A DNA stretch of 64,000 nucleotides from Ectopseudomonas alcaliphila (GTDB lineage Bacteria > Pseudomonadota > Gammaproteobacteria > Pseudomonadales > Pseudomonadaceae), in NCBI RefSeq assembly GCF_900101755.1, contig NZ_FNAE01000004.1, forward strand, positions 248,001-312,000, written 5' to 3'. Positions 1-9,994 of this stretch are shown piece after piece. Each line of letters begins with the position of its first letter. The first letter of the stretch is position 1. The position numbers were made by a program, and so were the translations under genes. The notes under the pieces are model-generated. The model was not told the origin of the DNA and searched no databases. It saw nothing but the letters and a program-made list of their open reading frames with translations.

Positions 1-134
1 GTACCGACGGCAACGACTTCACCCTGGTTCGGCTTCTCGGCGGCCGAACCCGGCAGCACGATGCCGCCTGCGGTTTTGGTCTCTTCTTCGCTGCGACGGA
101 TTACGACGCGGTCATGCAGAGGACGAAGCTTCAT
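1..134 (-). CDS. groES: Co-chaperonin GroES (10 kDa), N-terminal part only
   Basis: GroES caps the GroEL folding chamber in the cytoplasm. Only the first 44 codons are present; the rest and any groEL lie beyond the left window edge. The visible protein begins [14 protein letters not shown] and continues through the mobile-loop region [11 protein letters not shown], which is diagnostic of GroES. The start at 134 is supported by an AGGAGA ribosome site 8 bases upstream. A sigma-32-type promoter lies upstream at 283-311. fxsA lies upstream on the same strand, as in other pseudomonads. Confidence 0.97.
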   Translation of the reverse strand, partial: MKLRPLHDRVVIRRSEEETKTAGGIVLPGSAAEKPNQGEVVAVG

Positions 135-427
135 TGTCGATCTCTCCTAACAATTGAATGGCCAACTTGCCGACTCTTGCTTGGTCGGCGGGTTTGTAAA
201 ATCCGGCGAGGCCGGGCGCGGCACGCTGGGCGCACCGCGAAAGTCGGACTGCCTCAGTGGGCAGGCACCTTGCGGTGACTGCTACATGTGGGCGGGCAAG
301 GGCATTTCAAGGGGCGGGGGTGAAATTTTTTGCGCGTGGGAGGGGGAAATCGTGCCACTTGGTAGAGACCCGAACCGCCGACGATCAGCCTGTAGGGTGA
401 TCGCCGGCAAGCGATCGCTCGTACCGC
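135..427. other. Gap between fxsA and groES
   Basis: This 293-base gap holds the groES heat-shock promoter (283-311) and the groES ribosome site. Near the fxsA end, about 400-418, a short inverted repeat (GATCGC/GCGATC) could form a hairpin but lacks a clear T-run. No gene is supported here. Confidence 0.6.
283..311 (-). promoter_or_regulatory. Sigma-32 (heat-shock) promoter of groES
   Basis: Read on the minus strand, CTTGAA (311-306) is followed by 14 bases and then CCACATGTA (291-283). This matches the RpoH pattern CTTGAA-N14-CCnnATnTA. It lies about 150 bases upstream of the groES start codon and points at it. The assignment is by consensus only. Confidence 0.8.
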
Positions 428-877
428 TCAGTCGCGGCGTTCGTACTCGCCTTCAAGCACGTCCGGCCTGGTTTTTCCGGAGCGGGCCGCCATGTCGTCG
501 AAGAAGGCGCGCTGGCGCAGGGCCTGCTCTTCGGCGCGGCGACGAATCTTGCCGACCAGCAGGCGACGAGTGAACGGAATCAGGCAGAGCACACCGAAGA
601 TGTCGCTGATGAAACCCGGCAGCAGCAGCAGACCACCACCGACGGCGATCAGCAGGCCTTCGAGCATTTCCTGCTCGGGCAACTCACCCCGCGAAAGCTT
701 CTCGCGGGCGCGCCATGCAGTGGCGACACCTGCAACGCGCAGCAACACGCTACCGAGGATAGCGGTACCGATCACCAGCATCAGCGTGGGCAGCACGCCA
801 ATGGCGCTGCCGACCTTGATCAGCAGGGCCAGTTCGATGATCGGAAACAGCAGGAATAGAAACAGAAACGCGCGCAT
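428..877 (-). CDS. fxsA: FxsA family inner-membrane protein
   Basis: A small membrane protein of 149 residues. FxsA of E. coli, when overproduced, relieves F exclusion of phage T7; its normal role is unknown. The start at MRAFLFLFLLFPIIELALL is chosen because AAGGACCC sits about 8 bases upstream and the family begins at this hydrophobic segment. An upstream in-frame ATG at 973 would add an unrelated tail. At least three hydrophobic segments are visible in the first 100 residues, then a charged, Arg/Glu-rich cytoplasmic tail. It precedes groES on the same strand, the usual pseudomonad order. Confidence 0.9.
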   Translation of the reverse strand: MRAFLFLFLLFPIIELALLIKVGSAIGVLPTLMLVIGTAILGSVLLRVAGVATAWRAREKLSRGELPEQEMLEGLLIAVGGGLLLLPGFISDIFGVLCLIPFTRRLLVGKIRRRAEEQALRQRAFFDDMAARSGKTRPDVLEGEYERRD

Positions 878-942
878 TTTCAGAGGGTCCTTGACGGAAG
901 CGAGCTTCCAGTAGGAATTAAGTATGGGGTAATGGCCTGAAT

Positions 943-1677
943 TCAAGCTGAAGGCGTACCACTGGTCGGCCAACTCTCGGCTCGAGCCAGCTGCACCAGC
1001 GCCTGGCGCACGGCGCCGGGATTGCTGCAGGGCGCGGGAAACGGCAGCCAGTAAAGGCTCTGGCCGATGCGCAGATGGAAGCCTTCACTGTCTACACCGG
1101 CCATCTGCGCGGGTTCGTGTTGCGGCAGGCCGGCCATTTCGACGTAATGCGCGATGGCGCTGGCGTGGTCGTCGTTCATGTGTTCGACCATGCTCGCTTC
1201 GCTGCCGTCCGTCGCGAAGGGATTGGCCAGGGCGACCTGGTCGAGCCAGTGAATCGCGCCGAAACCGCCGATGAAACGCCAGCGCACCGGCTCCAGCCGC
1301 CAGAAATCGAAATCATGCGCCCGATGGTAGTCGCGCGACTGGGGGAAAAAGCGGTAATAACGCTGTGCGGCCGCTTCGATTTCGCTTTCGTCATGCAACT
1401 GTCGTGCTTCGGCGAGCAAAGTGAGGCGGCCGACCGCCTGCACATCTTCTGCGCCACGTTCGCCGACCAATAGCGAACATTTGGCGTCCTGCCCGAGATT
1501 ATGGGTGTGCTGGGCGATGCGGCTGATCAGGATCAGCGGCCGGCCCTCGGCATCCAGGCAGTAGGGCACCACCGATCCGAACGGGAAACCCGGCATGGCC
1601 TTGGAGTGGGTGCTGAGCACGCCACGGTATTCCTTGAGCAGCAATTCTCGTGCATGCTTGCCGGCTTTCACGCTCAC
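943..1677 (-). CDS. HugZ-like / pyridoxamine-phosphate-oxidase-fold protein with DUF2470 domain
   Basis: A 244-residue protein with an N-terminal split-barrel flavin/heme-binding domain and a C-terminal DUF2470 domain containing the HMNDDH motif. Related HugZ proteins degrade heme; others are uncharacterised FMN-binding proteins, so the substrate here is uncertain. The GTG start at 1677 is preferred because GAGGAG lies 7 bases before it. An in-frame ATG at 1728 would add 17 residues without a better ribosome site. It is divergent from the SDR gene at 1786. HugZ-type heme oxygenase activity is an inference from the domain pair. Confidence 0.82.
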   Translation of the reverse strand: MSVKAGKHARELLLKEYRGVLSTHSKAMPGFPFGSVVPYCLDAEGRPLILISRIAQHTHNLGQDAKCSLLVGERGAEDVQAVGRLTLLAEARQLHDESEIEAAAQRYYRFFPQSRDYHRAHDFDFWRLEPVRWRFIGGFGAIHWLDQVALANPFATDGSEASMVEHMNDDHASAIAHYVEMAGLPQHEPAQMAGVDSEGFHLRIGQSLYWLPFPAPCSNPGAVRQALVQLARAESWPTSGTPSA

Positions 1678-1785
1678 CTTATGACTCCTCGCAAAGAATC
1701 CGTCAGAAACGGACAGACGCCCTAGCATAGCGGTTAGCGGGCATCAGCGGGGTCGGTAAATGCTGCACCTTGAGGGGATAAAGCG

Positions 1786-2544
1786 ATGCAACTGAAAGAC
1801 AAAGTCATCATCATCACTGGCGGTTGCCAGGGACTGGGCCGCGCCATGGGTGAGTACCTGGCGGCCAAGGGCGCCAAGCTGGCGCTGGTCGATCTGAACC
1901 AGGAAAAACTCGACGAGGCCGTGGCTGCCTGCAAGGCCGCCGGTGGCGACGCCCGTGCCTATCTGTGCAACGTGGCCGATGAAGAGCAGGTGACCCATAT
2001 GGTCGCTCAGGTCGCCGATGACTTCGGCGCCATCAACGGCCTGGTCAACAACGCTGGCATCCTGCGCGATGGCCTGACCATCCGTGTGAAGGATGGCGAG
2101 ATGACCAAGATGAGCCTGGCGCAGTGGCAGGCGGTGATCGACGTCAACCTGACCGGCGTGTTCCTTTGCACCCGTGAAGTGGCGGCGAAGATGATCGAGC
2201 TGAAGAATGAAGGCGCGATCGTCAATATCTCTTCCATCTCCCGTGCCGGCAACATGGGCCAGGCCAACTACTCCGCGGCCAAGGCCGGCGTGGCTGCCGA
2301 TACCGTGGTCTGGGCCAAGGAACTGGCGCGCTACGGCATTCGCGTGGCGGGCGTTGCGCCGGGCTTCATCGAAACCGAGATGACCGGCAGCATGAAGCCG
2401 GAAGCCCTGGAGAAAATGACCTCGGGCATTCCGCTCAAGCGCATGGGCAAGCCGGCCGAGATCGCGCATTCGGTGGCCTACATTCTGGAAAACGACTACT
2501 ACACCGGCCGTATTCTGGAGCTGGACGGCGGTCTGCGTCTGTAA
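1786..2544 (+). CDS. Short-chain dehydrogenase/reductase (FabG-like)
   Basis: A 252-residue classical SDR that should use NAD(H) or NADP(H). The glycine-rich cofactor motif TGGCQGLG lies near residues 11-18, the NNAG motif near 86-89, and the catalytic Ser and YSAAK tetrad near 145-165. An acidic residue after beta-2 (LVDLNQ) hints at NAD preference. TGAGGGGATAAAGCG precedes the ATG. The substrate cannot be deduced; FabG-like 3-oxoacyl reduction is one option. It is followed by a terminator at 2562-2594. The same gene lies next to the groES/fxsA block in other pseudomonads as I recall. Confidence 0.88.
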   Translation: MQLKDKVIIITGGCQGLGRAMGEYLAAKGAKLALVDLNQEKLDEAVAACKAAGGDARAYLCNVADEEQVTHMVAQVADDFGAINGLVNNAGILRDGLTIRVKDGEMTKMSLAQWQAVIDVNLTGVFLCTREVAAKMIELKNEGAIVNISSISRAGNMGQANYSAAKAGVAADTVVWAKELARYGIRVAGVAPGFIETEMTGSMKPEALEKMTSGIPLKRMGKPAEIAHSVAYILENDYYTGRILELDGGLRL

Positions 2545-2561
2545 TCCGCCGCGCCGGAACG

Positions 2562-2594
2562 AAAAACGCCCCGACTGGTTCGGGGCGTTTTCGT
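2562..2594 (+). terminator. Rho-independent terminator after the SDR gene
   Basis: AACGCCCCGA and TTCGGGGCGTT form a 10-base stem around CTGG, with A-run before and T-run after. It can serve either strand. Confidence 0.85.
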
Positions 2595-2605
2595 TTCTGG
2601 CTGCT

Positions 2606-2683
2606 GGTGCGCACGGCGCACCCTACGGGCTGGCGTCCTGCTTAATGCGTGCGGCTTGCTCTGTAGGGTGCGCCGTGCGCACC
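2606..2683. repeat. Perfect 21-bp inverted repeat, REP-like
   Basis: The arms are 2606-2626 and 2663-2683, exact reverse complements, with a 36-base loop. The arm contains GTAGGGTGCGCC, a motif common in intergenic REP elements of this Pseudomonas lineage. It lies between the convergent SDR and ispB genes, where it could act as an mRNA-stabilising or nuclease-blocking structure. Confidence 0.8.
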
Positions 2684-2690
2684 GCAGCTT

Positions 2691-3659
2691 TCAATGCGTA
2701 CGAGCGACTGCGAAACGGCTCAGCTCAATCAACGCATCGCGATATTCACCAGCCGGCAGCACTTCCAGGCAGGCAATGGCGCGTTCGGCGTAATCGCGGG
2801 CGAGTTGCGCGGTGTAATCCAGGGCGCCGGCGGCATCCACGGCGGCGCGGATGCTTTCCAGGTCTTCGATGCCACCTTTCTGAATCGCACGGCGTACCAG
2901 GGCGGCCTGTTCCTCGGTGCCTTCACGCATGGTGTAGATCAGCGGCAGGGTCGGCTTGCCCTCGGCGAGATCATCGCCGACGTTCTTGCCCAGCTCGGCC
3001 GCGTCGCCCTTGTAGTCGAGCAGGTCGTCGACCAGCTGAAAGGCGATCCCCAGGTGGTCGCCGAAGGTGCGCAGGGCTTCGCGCTGCGCCTCGTTGGCGC
3101 CGGCCAGCGCGGCGGCGCTGTGGGTCGAGGCCTCGAACAGCATCGCGGTCTTGCCACGGATGACTTCCATGTAGGTCTCTTCCGTGGTGCTGGCGTCACG
3201 CACCTTGGACAGTTGCAGCACTTCGCCTTCGGCGATCACGCGGGTGGCGTGGGAGAGAATCTTCATTACCGGCATGGAGCCGAGCTCGACCATCATTTCG
3301 AACGAGCGTGAATAAAGGAAGTCGCCCACCAGCACGCTCGGCGCGTTGCCCCACTGGGCGTTGGCGGTGCTACGCCCGCGGCGCATGTCGGACATGTCGA
3401 CCACGTCGTCATGCAGCAGGGTGGCGGTATGCAGGAATTCGATGGTGGCGGCCAGCAGGCGCAGGTCGTCGGCCTGATAGCCCAGTGCCCGGCCGCTGAG
3501 CAGTACCAGCAGTGGACGCAGGCGCTTGCCGCCAGCGGAGATGATATAGTCGCCGATCTTTTCCACCAGCGGCACGCGGGAAACCACCTGTTGGCGAATG
3601 ATGCCATCGACGGCGGTGAAATCGTCCGCTACCACGCGGTAGAAAGCCTGGGGTTGCAT
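2691..3659 (-). CDS. ispB: Octaprenyl (polyprenyl) diphosphate synthase
   Basis: Elongates farnesyl diphosphate with isopentenyl diphosphate to make the ubiquinone side chain. The 322-residue protein has the full-length trans-prenyltransferase layout: GGKRLRP near residue 43, the first Asp-rich motif DDVVD near 84-88, and the second DDLLDYKGD near 211-219, both magnesium-diphosphate sites. It lies divergently from rplU, as usual in Pseudomonas. AAGGAG lies about 13 bases before the ATG, slightly far, but the start matches the family N terminus MQPQAFY. Confidence 0.95.
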   Translation of the reverse strand: MQPQAFYRVVADDFTAVDGIIRQQVVSRVPLVEKIGDYIISAGGKRLRPLLVLLSGRALGYQADDLRLLAATIEFLHTATLLHDDVVDMSDMRRGRSTANAQWGNAPSVLVGDFLYSRSFEMMVELGSMPVMKILSHATRVIAEGEVLQLSKVRDASTTEETYMEVIRGKTAMLFEASTHSAAALAGANEAQREALRTFGDHLGIAFQLVDDLLDYKGDAAELGKNVGDDLAEGKPTLPLIYTMREGTEEQAALVRRAIQKGGIEDLESIRAAVDAAGALDYTAQLARDYAERAIACLEVLPAGEYRDALIELSRFAVARTH

Positions 3660-3738
3660 CGGCGACTAGTGCTCCTTTGAGGTTGCGCGGCATGCTAGGT
3701 GGCAGGGTAGGGGCTGTCAAGGCAAGCACTGGCGCCCC

Positions 3739-3767
3739 TTGCGAAGCGTTCGGCGCTTGCGTACAAT
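3739..3767 (+). promoter_or_regulatory. Sigma-70 promoter of rplU-rpmA
   Basis: TTGCGA (3739-3744) and TACAAT (3762-3767) are separated by 17 bases. This implies a leader of about 130 nt before rplU. Confidence 0.65.
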
Positions 3768-3905
3768 CGCGCACCCTGAACTTCCCCCTGGGCATTTCCC
3801 TGCCTTACGCAATTGCAAGGGTGTCACTTCCGGCCCCAAGCAGCCATGCCAGCCAATAACGACTTTTCTAAAGCGCTGGGTGAGCAGGATCAACGGAGAT
3901 TTACC

Positions 3906-4217
3906 ATGTACGCAGTAATTGTTACTGGTGGCAAGCAATACAAAGTCACCGAAGGCGAATTCCTCAAGATCGAGAAGCTCGAAGTCGCCACCGGCGAAGC
4001 CGTGACTTTCGATCGCGTTCTGCTGATCGGCAATGGCGACGACGTTCAGATCGGCGCTCCGGTCGTAGACGGCGCTAAAGTGGTTGCCGAAGTCGTGTCG
4101 CAAGGTCGTCACGACAAAGTGCGCATCATCAAGTTCCGCCGTCGTAAGCACCACATGAAGCGTCAGGGCCACCGTCAGTGGTTCACTGAGATCAAAATCA
4201 CCGGTATCCAGGCCTGA
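3906..4217 (+). CDS. rplU: 50S ribosomal protein L21
   Basis: A 103-residue protein of the large ribosomal subunit that binds 23S rRNA. The sequence starts [14 protein letters not shown] and ends with the conserved basic [11 protein letters not shown] region. Length equals the family norm. The start at 3906 has an upstream GGAG; the reading frame is open further upstream but the extension from 3813 has no L21 homology. It is the first gene of rplU-rpmA, with 37 bases between them, from the promoter at 3739-3767. Confidence 0.98.
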   Translation: MYAVIVTGGKQYKVTEGEFLKIEKLEVATGEAVTFDRVLLIGNGDDVQIGAPVVDGAKVVAEVVSQGRHDKVRIIKFRRRKHHMKRQGHRQWFTEIKITGIQA

Positions 4218-4254
4218 TTCGTCGGCCCCGATCCCTTTATAGGAGTATTGACTC

Positions 4255-4512
4255 ATGGCACACAAAAAAGCTGGCGGTTCTACCCGTAACGGCCGCGATT
4301 CCGAAAGTAAACGCCTTGGCGTGAAGATGTATGGTGGTCAGGTCATCAAGGCCGGCAACATCATCGTTCGTCAGCGCGGCACCGAGTTCCATGCCGGTTT
4401 CGGCGTGGGCATGGGCAAAGACCACACCCTCTTCGCTAAAGTCGAAGGCGTGGTCAAGTTCGAAGTGAAGGGCGCTTTCGGCCGTCGCTACGTGAGCGTC
4501 GTTCAGGCCTAA
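4255..4512 (+). CDS. rpmA: 50S ribosomal protein L27
   Basis: An 85-residue L27 whose N terminus reaches toward the peptidyl-transferase centre. The N-terminal [16 protein letters not shown] is the classic bacterial form without the cleaved leader seen in Firmicutes. AGGAG precedes the ATG. It is followed by a strong terminator at 4528-4559, so obgE is probably also served by its own promoter or by read-through. Confidence 0.98.
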   Translation: MAHKKAGGSTRNGRDSESKRLGVKMYGGQVIKAGNIIVRQRGTEFHAGFGVGMGKDHTLFAKVEGVVKFEVKGAFGRRYVSVVQA

Positions 4513-4527
4513 TCGCCTACGCGCTGG

Positions 4528-4559
4528 AAAAGCCCTGTCCGTAGGACGGGGCTTTTTTG
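4528..4559 (+). terminator. Terminator after rpmA
   Basis: AAAAGCCCTGTCC/GGACGGGGCTTTTTT hairpin (with one G-U) followed by a T-run. Confidence 0.88.
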
Positions 4560-4651
4560 TTTCTGTATCCTTGGGTTCTTGCCCGATCACCCGTAACGCC
4601 ACGCTGTTTGCGTGGGGTCATCCGGCAAGGGCCTTTACGTTGTTCTGTTGA

Positions 4652-5899
<1,248 letters not shown>

Positions 5900-5908
5900 G
5901 CAAATTTC

Positions 5909-5936
5909 CAACGCCGCTTAATTGCGGCGTTTTTGT
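5909..5936 (+). terminator. Terminator after obgE
   Basis: AACGCCGC/GCGGCGTT stem around TTAATT-type loop, followed by TTTT. It would partly separate obgE from proB. Confidence 0.75.
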
Positions 5937-5980
5937 AGGTGGGGTGGGCCCCATCATTTTCTGGCTAAGGTTGGAAGATC

Positions 5981-7099
5981 ATGCGTGACAAGGTGACCGG
6001 CGCGCGGCGCTGGGTGGTGAAGATCGGCAGTGCGCTGCTGACCGCCGACGGACGTGGCCTGGATCGTGCGGCCATGGCTGTATGGGTCAAACAGATGGTC
6101 GCGCTGCGTGAGCAGGGCGTGGAGCTGGTGCTGGTGTCTTCCGGCGCGGTGGCGGCCGGGATGAGCCGCCTGGGCTGGACCAGCCGACCCAGCGCGATGC
6201 ATGAGCTGCAGGCCGCTGCCGCCATTGGCCAGATGGCCCTGGTGCAGGCCTGGGAGTCGAGCTTCGCCGAGCACAGTCGCCGTACCGCACAGGTGCTGCT
6301 GACGCACGACGATCTCTCCGACCGCAAGCGCTACCTCAATGCGCGCAGCACCCTGCGCACGCTGGTGAATCTCGACGTGATCCCGGTGATCAACGAGAAC
6401 GACACCGTGGTTACCGATGAAATCCGCTTCGGCGACAACGACACCCTGGCGGCGCTGGTGGCCAACCTGGTGGAAGCCGATCTGCTGGTGATCCTTACCG
6501 ACCGCGACGGCATGTACAACGCCGACCCGCGCCACAACCCCGATGCCGAGCTGATCTTCGAGGCCCGCGCCGATGACCCGGCACTGGATGCAGTGGCCGG
6601 TGGCGTCGGCGGTGCACTGGGTCGCGGCGGCATGCAGACCAAGCTGCGTGCTTCGCGTCTGGCTGCGCGCTCCGGCGCGCACACGGTCATCGTCGGCGGG
6701 GCCATCGAGCAGGTGCTGGCGCGGCTCAAGGCGGGCGAGCGTCTGGGCACCTTGCTGGCGCCCGAGCGCGGCCTGCTGGCGGCGCGCAAGCAGTGGCTGG
6801 CCGGCCACCTGCAGACCCGTGGCACGCTGGTGCTGGACGCCGGTGCGGTGAAGGCGCTGAGCCAGGATCGCAAGAGCCTGCTACCGGTCGGTGTGAAGGC
6901 CGTGCAGGGCAGCTTCCGCCGTGGCGAGATGGTGGTCTGCGTATCGCCTGACGGTCGTGAGATTGCCCGCGGCCTGGTCAACTACAGTGCGCTGGAAGCA
7001 CAGAAGATCATCGGCCAGCCGTCGGATGCCATCGAGAAGCTGTTGGGCTATGTCGATGAGCCGGAGCTGGTGCATCGGGATAACCTGATCCTGGTTTGA
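5981..7099 (+). CDS. proB: Glutamate 5-kinase
   Basis: Catalyses ATP-dependent phosphorylation of glutamate, the first step of proline synthesis. The 372 residues comprise an amino-acid-kinase domain (about 1-260: KIGSALLT near the N terminus, [15 protein letters not shown], and GRGGMQTK of the nucleotide site) and a C-terminal PUA domain (about 280-365). Length is typical for the PUA-containing form. It follows obgE and is closely followed by creA (18-base gap), suggesting co-transcription. Confidence 0.97.
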   Translation: MRDKVTGARRWVVKIGSALLTADGRGLDRAAMAVWVKQMVALREQGVELVLVSSGAVAAGMSRLGWTSRPSAMHELQAAAAIGQMALVQAWESSFAEHSRRTAQVLLTHDDLSDRKRYLNARSTLRTLVNLDVIPVINENDTVVTDEIRFGDNDTLAALVANLVEADLLVILTDRDGMYNADPRHNPDAELIFEARADDPALDAVAGGVGGALGRGGMQTKLRASRLAARSGAHTVIVGGAIEQVLARLKAGERLGTLLAPERGLLAARKQWLAGHLQTRGTLVLDAGAVKALSQDRKSLLPVGVKAVQGSFRRGEMVVCVSPDGREIARGLVNYSALEAQKIIGQPSDAIEKLLGYVDEPELVHRDNLILV

Positions 7100-7117
7100 A
7101 CGCGAAAGGAGAGTGCG

Positions 7118-7579
7118 GTGAATCTGTTCAAGGGATATGTGCTGGGCCTGCTGGTGCTGCCCGGACTGGCGCTGGCCGAAACCATTGGTGAGGTTTCGAC
7201 GGTGTTCAAATGGGTTGGGCCGAACGACAAGATCGTCGTCGAGGCTTTCGATGACCCCAAGGTGGACGGTGTGACCTGCTACCTGTCGCGCGCCAAGACC
7301 GGTGGCGTGAAAGGTGGCCTGGGCCTGGCCGAGGATCGTGCCGAAGCCTCCATCGCCTGCCGCCAGGTCGGTCCCATTGTATTCAAGGGCAAGCTCAAGG
7401 ATGGCGAGGAGGTGTTCAAGGAGCGCACTTCGCTGGTATTCAAGACCATGCAGGTGGTGCGTTTCTTCGACGCCAAGCGCAATACCCTGGTGTATCTGGT
7501 CTATAGCGATCGGGTGATCGAGGGCAGTCCGCAGAATGCGGTGACGGCCATTCCGATCCTGCCTTGGGGTCAGCAGTAG
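7118..7579 (+). CDS. creA: CreA family periplasmic protein
   Basis: A 153-residue exported protein of unknown biochemical function. An N-terminal signal peptide ([20 protein letters not shown]) with an Ala-Leu-Ala cleavage site is visible, followed by the conserved CreA core with [20 protein letters not shown] and CRQVGPI. Two cysteines could form a disulfide. The start is GTG at 7118, decided by AAGGAG 7 bases upstream. It ends at a terminator shared with the convergent mqo gene. Confidence 0.9.
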   Translation: MNLFKGYVLGLLVLPGLALAETIGEVSTVFKWVGPNDKIVVEAFDDPKVDGVTCYLSRAKTGGVKGGLGLAEDRAEASIACRQVGPIVFKGKLKDGEEVFKERTSLVFKTMQVVRFFDAKRNTLVYLVYSDRVIEGSPQNAVTAIPILPWGQQ

Positions 7580-7594
7580 CCTGATCAGCGCCCA

Positions 7595-7625
7595 TAAAAA
7601 AACCGCCCCGAAGGGCGGTTTTTTG
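7595..7625. terminator. Bidirectional terminator between creA and mqo
   Basis: AAAAACCGCCC/GGGCGGTTTTTT hairpin with A-run on one side and T-run on the other; it should end both convergent transcripts. Confidence 0.9.
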
Positions 7626-7635
7626 TGCGTGACGA

Positions 7636-9135
7636 TCAGGCGCTGGGGATGTCGAGCTGCAGGCGCTGATTCGATTGCGTCTGCACTTCGTGGTAGCGTG
7701 CGGCGTCGTTGGACAGAACATCGGCCATGGCCGGGAAGATCTCGTCCAGCTTGCTGCGCCAGTCGTCGCTCTTGGCCTGCTCGGGGAAGCAGCGATGGAT
7801 CAGGTCGAGCATGATCGACACGGTGACCGACGCACCCGGCGAGGCGCCGAGCAATGCGGCGATGGTGCCGTCCGCAGCCGCCACCAGTTCGGTGCCGAAC
7901 TGCAGCACGCCGCCGTTCTTGCTGTCCTTCTTGATGATCTGCACACGCTGGCCAGCGACTTCCAAGCGCCAGTCCTCTGCCTTGGCTTCGGGGTAGAAGC
8001 CGCGCAGGGTGTTCAGGCGCTGCTCCTCGGACTGCATCACTTCCTTGATCAGGTAGCGGGTCAGGTCCAGGTTGTCGCGTGCCACCGCCAGCATCGGGCC
8101 GAGGTTGTTGGGGCGTACCGACAGCGGCAGGTCGAGGAACGAGCCGTGCTTGAGGAACTTGGTGGTGAAGCCGGCGTAGGGGCCGAACAGCAGGGATTTC
8201 TTGCCATCGACCACGCGGGTATCGAGGTGCGGCACCGACATCGGTGGCGAGCCCACGGCCGCCTGGCTGTAGACCTTGGCCTGGTGCTGCTTGACGATCT
8301 CCGGGTTGTCGCAACGCAGCCACTGACCACTCACCGGGAAGCCGCCAAAGCCTTTGCCTTCGGGGATGCCGGACAGTTGCAGCAGCGGCAGCGCGCCGCC
8401 GCCAGCGCCGAGGAAGACGAACTTGCTCCTGAGCTTGCGCGTGGCGCCGGAGCGGGTGTCCTTGATGTCCACCAGCCAGCCTTCACCGTCGCGCTTGAGG
8501 TCGGTGACCTTCTGGTTGCAGGTGACCTTGGCGTTGGGCTGGGTGGTCAGGTAGGCGAGCATCTGCTCGGTGACCGCGCCGAAGTTGACGTCGGTACCCG
8601 CCTGTACGCGGGTCATCGCCAGCGGCTCGTTGGTGTCACGGCCCGGGATCAGCAGCGGCGCCCATTCGGCAATGGTGGCACGATCCTCGGTGTACTCCAT
8701 CTCGGTGAAGGCGTGATGCTGACGCAGGGCCTCGAAACGCTTCTTGAGGAAGGCGATGCCGCTTTCACCGCGCACGAAGCTCATGTGCGGGACCGGGTTG
8801 ATGAAAGTCTTCGGCGAGTTGATCGCGCCTTTTTCGATCAGGTAGGCCCAGAACTGCTTGGACTCCTCGAACTGGGCGTTGATGTTCACCGACTTCTTGA
8901 TGTCGATGCTGCCGTCTGCGCCTTCCGGGGTGTAGTTCAGCTCGCACAGCGCGGCGTGACCGGTGCCGGCGTTGTTCCAGGGGTTGGAGCTTTCCACTGC
9001 GCCGGACTCGCGCAGCTCTACCACTTCCAGCGTGATGCCGGGGTTGAGTTCCTTGAGCAGCACGCCCAGGGTCGCGCTCATGATGCCGGCGCCAACCAGC
9101 ACCACATCTACGCTTTGGTAATCGTTATGCGCCAT
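7636..9135 (-). CDS. mqo: Malate:quinone oxidoreductase
   Basis: A membrane-associated FAD enzyme that oxidises malate to oxaloacetate and passes electrons to quinone. The 499-residue protein has the N-terminal dinucleotide motif [11 protein letters not shown] at about residues 15-25 and the family signature around [16 protein letters not shown] lies just before the ATG. Pseudomonads often encode two Mqo paralogues; which one this is cannot be decided here. In P. aeruginosa a different gene follows proB/creA as I recall, so the junction may be lineage-specific. A 460-base gap lies upstream. Confidence 0.95.
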   Translation of the reverse strand: MAHNDYQSVDVVLVGAGIMSATLGVLLKELNPGITLEVVELRESGAVESSNPWNNAGTGHAALCELNYTPEGADGSIDIKKSVNINAQFEESKQFWAYLIEKGAINSPKTFINPVPHMSFVRGESGIAFLKKRFEALRQHHAFTEMEYTEDRATIAEWAPLLIPGRDTNEPLAMTRVQAGTDVNFGAVTEQMLAYLTTQPNAKVTCNQKVTDLKRDGEGWLVDIKDTRSGATRKLRSKFVFLGAGGGALPLLQLSGIPEGKGFGGFPVSGQWLRCDNPEIVKQHQAKVYSQAAVGSPPMSVPHLDTRVVDGKKSLLFGPYAGFTTKFLKHGSFLDLPLSVRPNNLGPMLAVARDNLDLTRYLIKEVMQSEEQRLNTLRGFYPEAKAEDWRLEVAGQRVQIIKKDSKNGGVLQFGTELVAAADGTIAALLGASPGASVTVSIMLDLIHRCFPEQAKSDDWRSKLDEIFPAMADVLSNDAARYHEVQTQSNQRLQLDIPSA

Positions 9136-9597
9136 TAACCTCTCTCCAAGAAAAACTGCACCAGATGGACGGCCGTTCGGCCTTTCAGGGCGATACCGGC
9201 AGACTCAGGCGTGATGCCCTGTCGTTGGGCGGGGAGGGTCAAGGCTGGGATTTGCGGACGCAAAACTGTTCATTTGTTCGCCACACTCTTGTGAAGTTGT
9301 AAAAACCGTTTTTTCACGCTCTTTTGGAGCGGTGAACCTCAAAAGCTCGACTGCCTCGGCGCGCTTTTGCCCGTGCAAAACATGCAATGCATGGCTGCTA
9401 TCGGCTCTGCATATGGGCTAAAAGCGGCTGGCCAGACTTGGCAGCGCGAAGTGGGCGACTCTCTGGGGCGGGGCGATGACGTTGCATCGGCGAGGTCGTG
9501 CGGCCCGATCAGGAGACGTCCTTATAATCGGGGCGCGATTATAACGGTGAATGAGGGGAAATTGATCGCCCCTGCGTGACTTTTATTCTTCCGCCGG
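9136..9597. other. Long non-coding gap upstream of mqo
   Basis: No convincing gene on either strand. An AT-rich patch at about 9255-9315, against a GC-rich background, probably contains the mqo promoter, but no clear -35/-10 pair can be fixed. At 9522-9544 there is a perfect 9-bp inverted repeat (TTATAATCG/CGATTATAA). Confidence 0.5.
9522..9544. repeat. Perfect AT-rich inverted repeat, possible operator or double promoter
   Basis: Arms TTATAATCG (9522-9530) and CGATTATAA (9536-9544) around GGGCG. Each arm contains TATAAT in one orientation, so it could be a regulator site overlapping -10 boxes, but no good -35 was found on the plus strand. Confidence 0.5.
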
Positions 9598-9828
9598 TCA
9601 GGCCGCCAACGGGCGAGCGGCTGGTGCGTGTGTGACGACCGGGGTGAGCCGGGCACTGGCGGGCAAGGGGGAGCCCAACCAGGAGATGCTCGGCTCGCGA
9701 ACTTCCACCCAGCCAGGTTGGCTCGGGTGTTCCTGCATCTGCCGCAGGGCGCGGCAAATCCCTTGACCATCGATCAGGGCGAAATGGCGCATCGGGCGAG
9801 AGCGGCTCAACAGGCGGCGCAAAAGCAT
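9598..9828 (-). CDS. Small hypothetical protein
   Basis: A 76-residue frame with GGAG 8 bases before its ATG. It contains a compact block, RHFALIDGQGICRALRQ followed by GWVEV and SWLGSPLPA, that looks like real protein and like a small conserved Pseudomonas family, but I cannot name a function. A shorter start at 9792 (MRHFALID) would fit the conserved block but lacks a ribosome site. The Ala/Pro-rich tail may be disordered. It is on the same strand as mqo, about 460 bases upstream. Confidence 0.6.
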   Translation of the reverse strand: MLLRRLLSRSRPMRHFALIDGQGICRALRQMQEHPSQPGWVEVREPSISWLGSPLPASARLTPVVTHAPAARPLAA

Positions 9829-9994
9829 GGCGAAGGCTCCAGCGTGGTAACAGGTGCCTTTATGCCAGGGCGCGGTGACAGGCTGATGACAGGAACCGCA
9901 ATGTCGTGCTGACGGTCCGATGCAGCACCACTGTCGGCCTCAGGCCACGCTGGGTATACTGCCGGCCACTTTTACCTCACTCGGAGAGATGAGC

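Noticed and set aside
154..573. Plus-strand frame across the groES-fxsA gap
   Set aside because: Arg/Gly-rich composition, overlaps the fxsA gene end and the groES promoter, no domain.
3813..3905. Extended N terminus of ribosomal protein L21
   Set aside because: L21 is 103 residues across bacteria; the extra codons show no L21 homology.
7675..9138. 487-codon open frame opposite mqo
   Set aside because: It mirrors the mqo gene, is rich in His/Gly/Val of the antisense type, and has no family match I can see.
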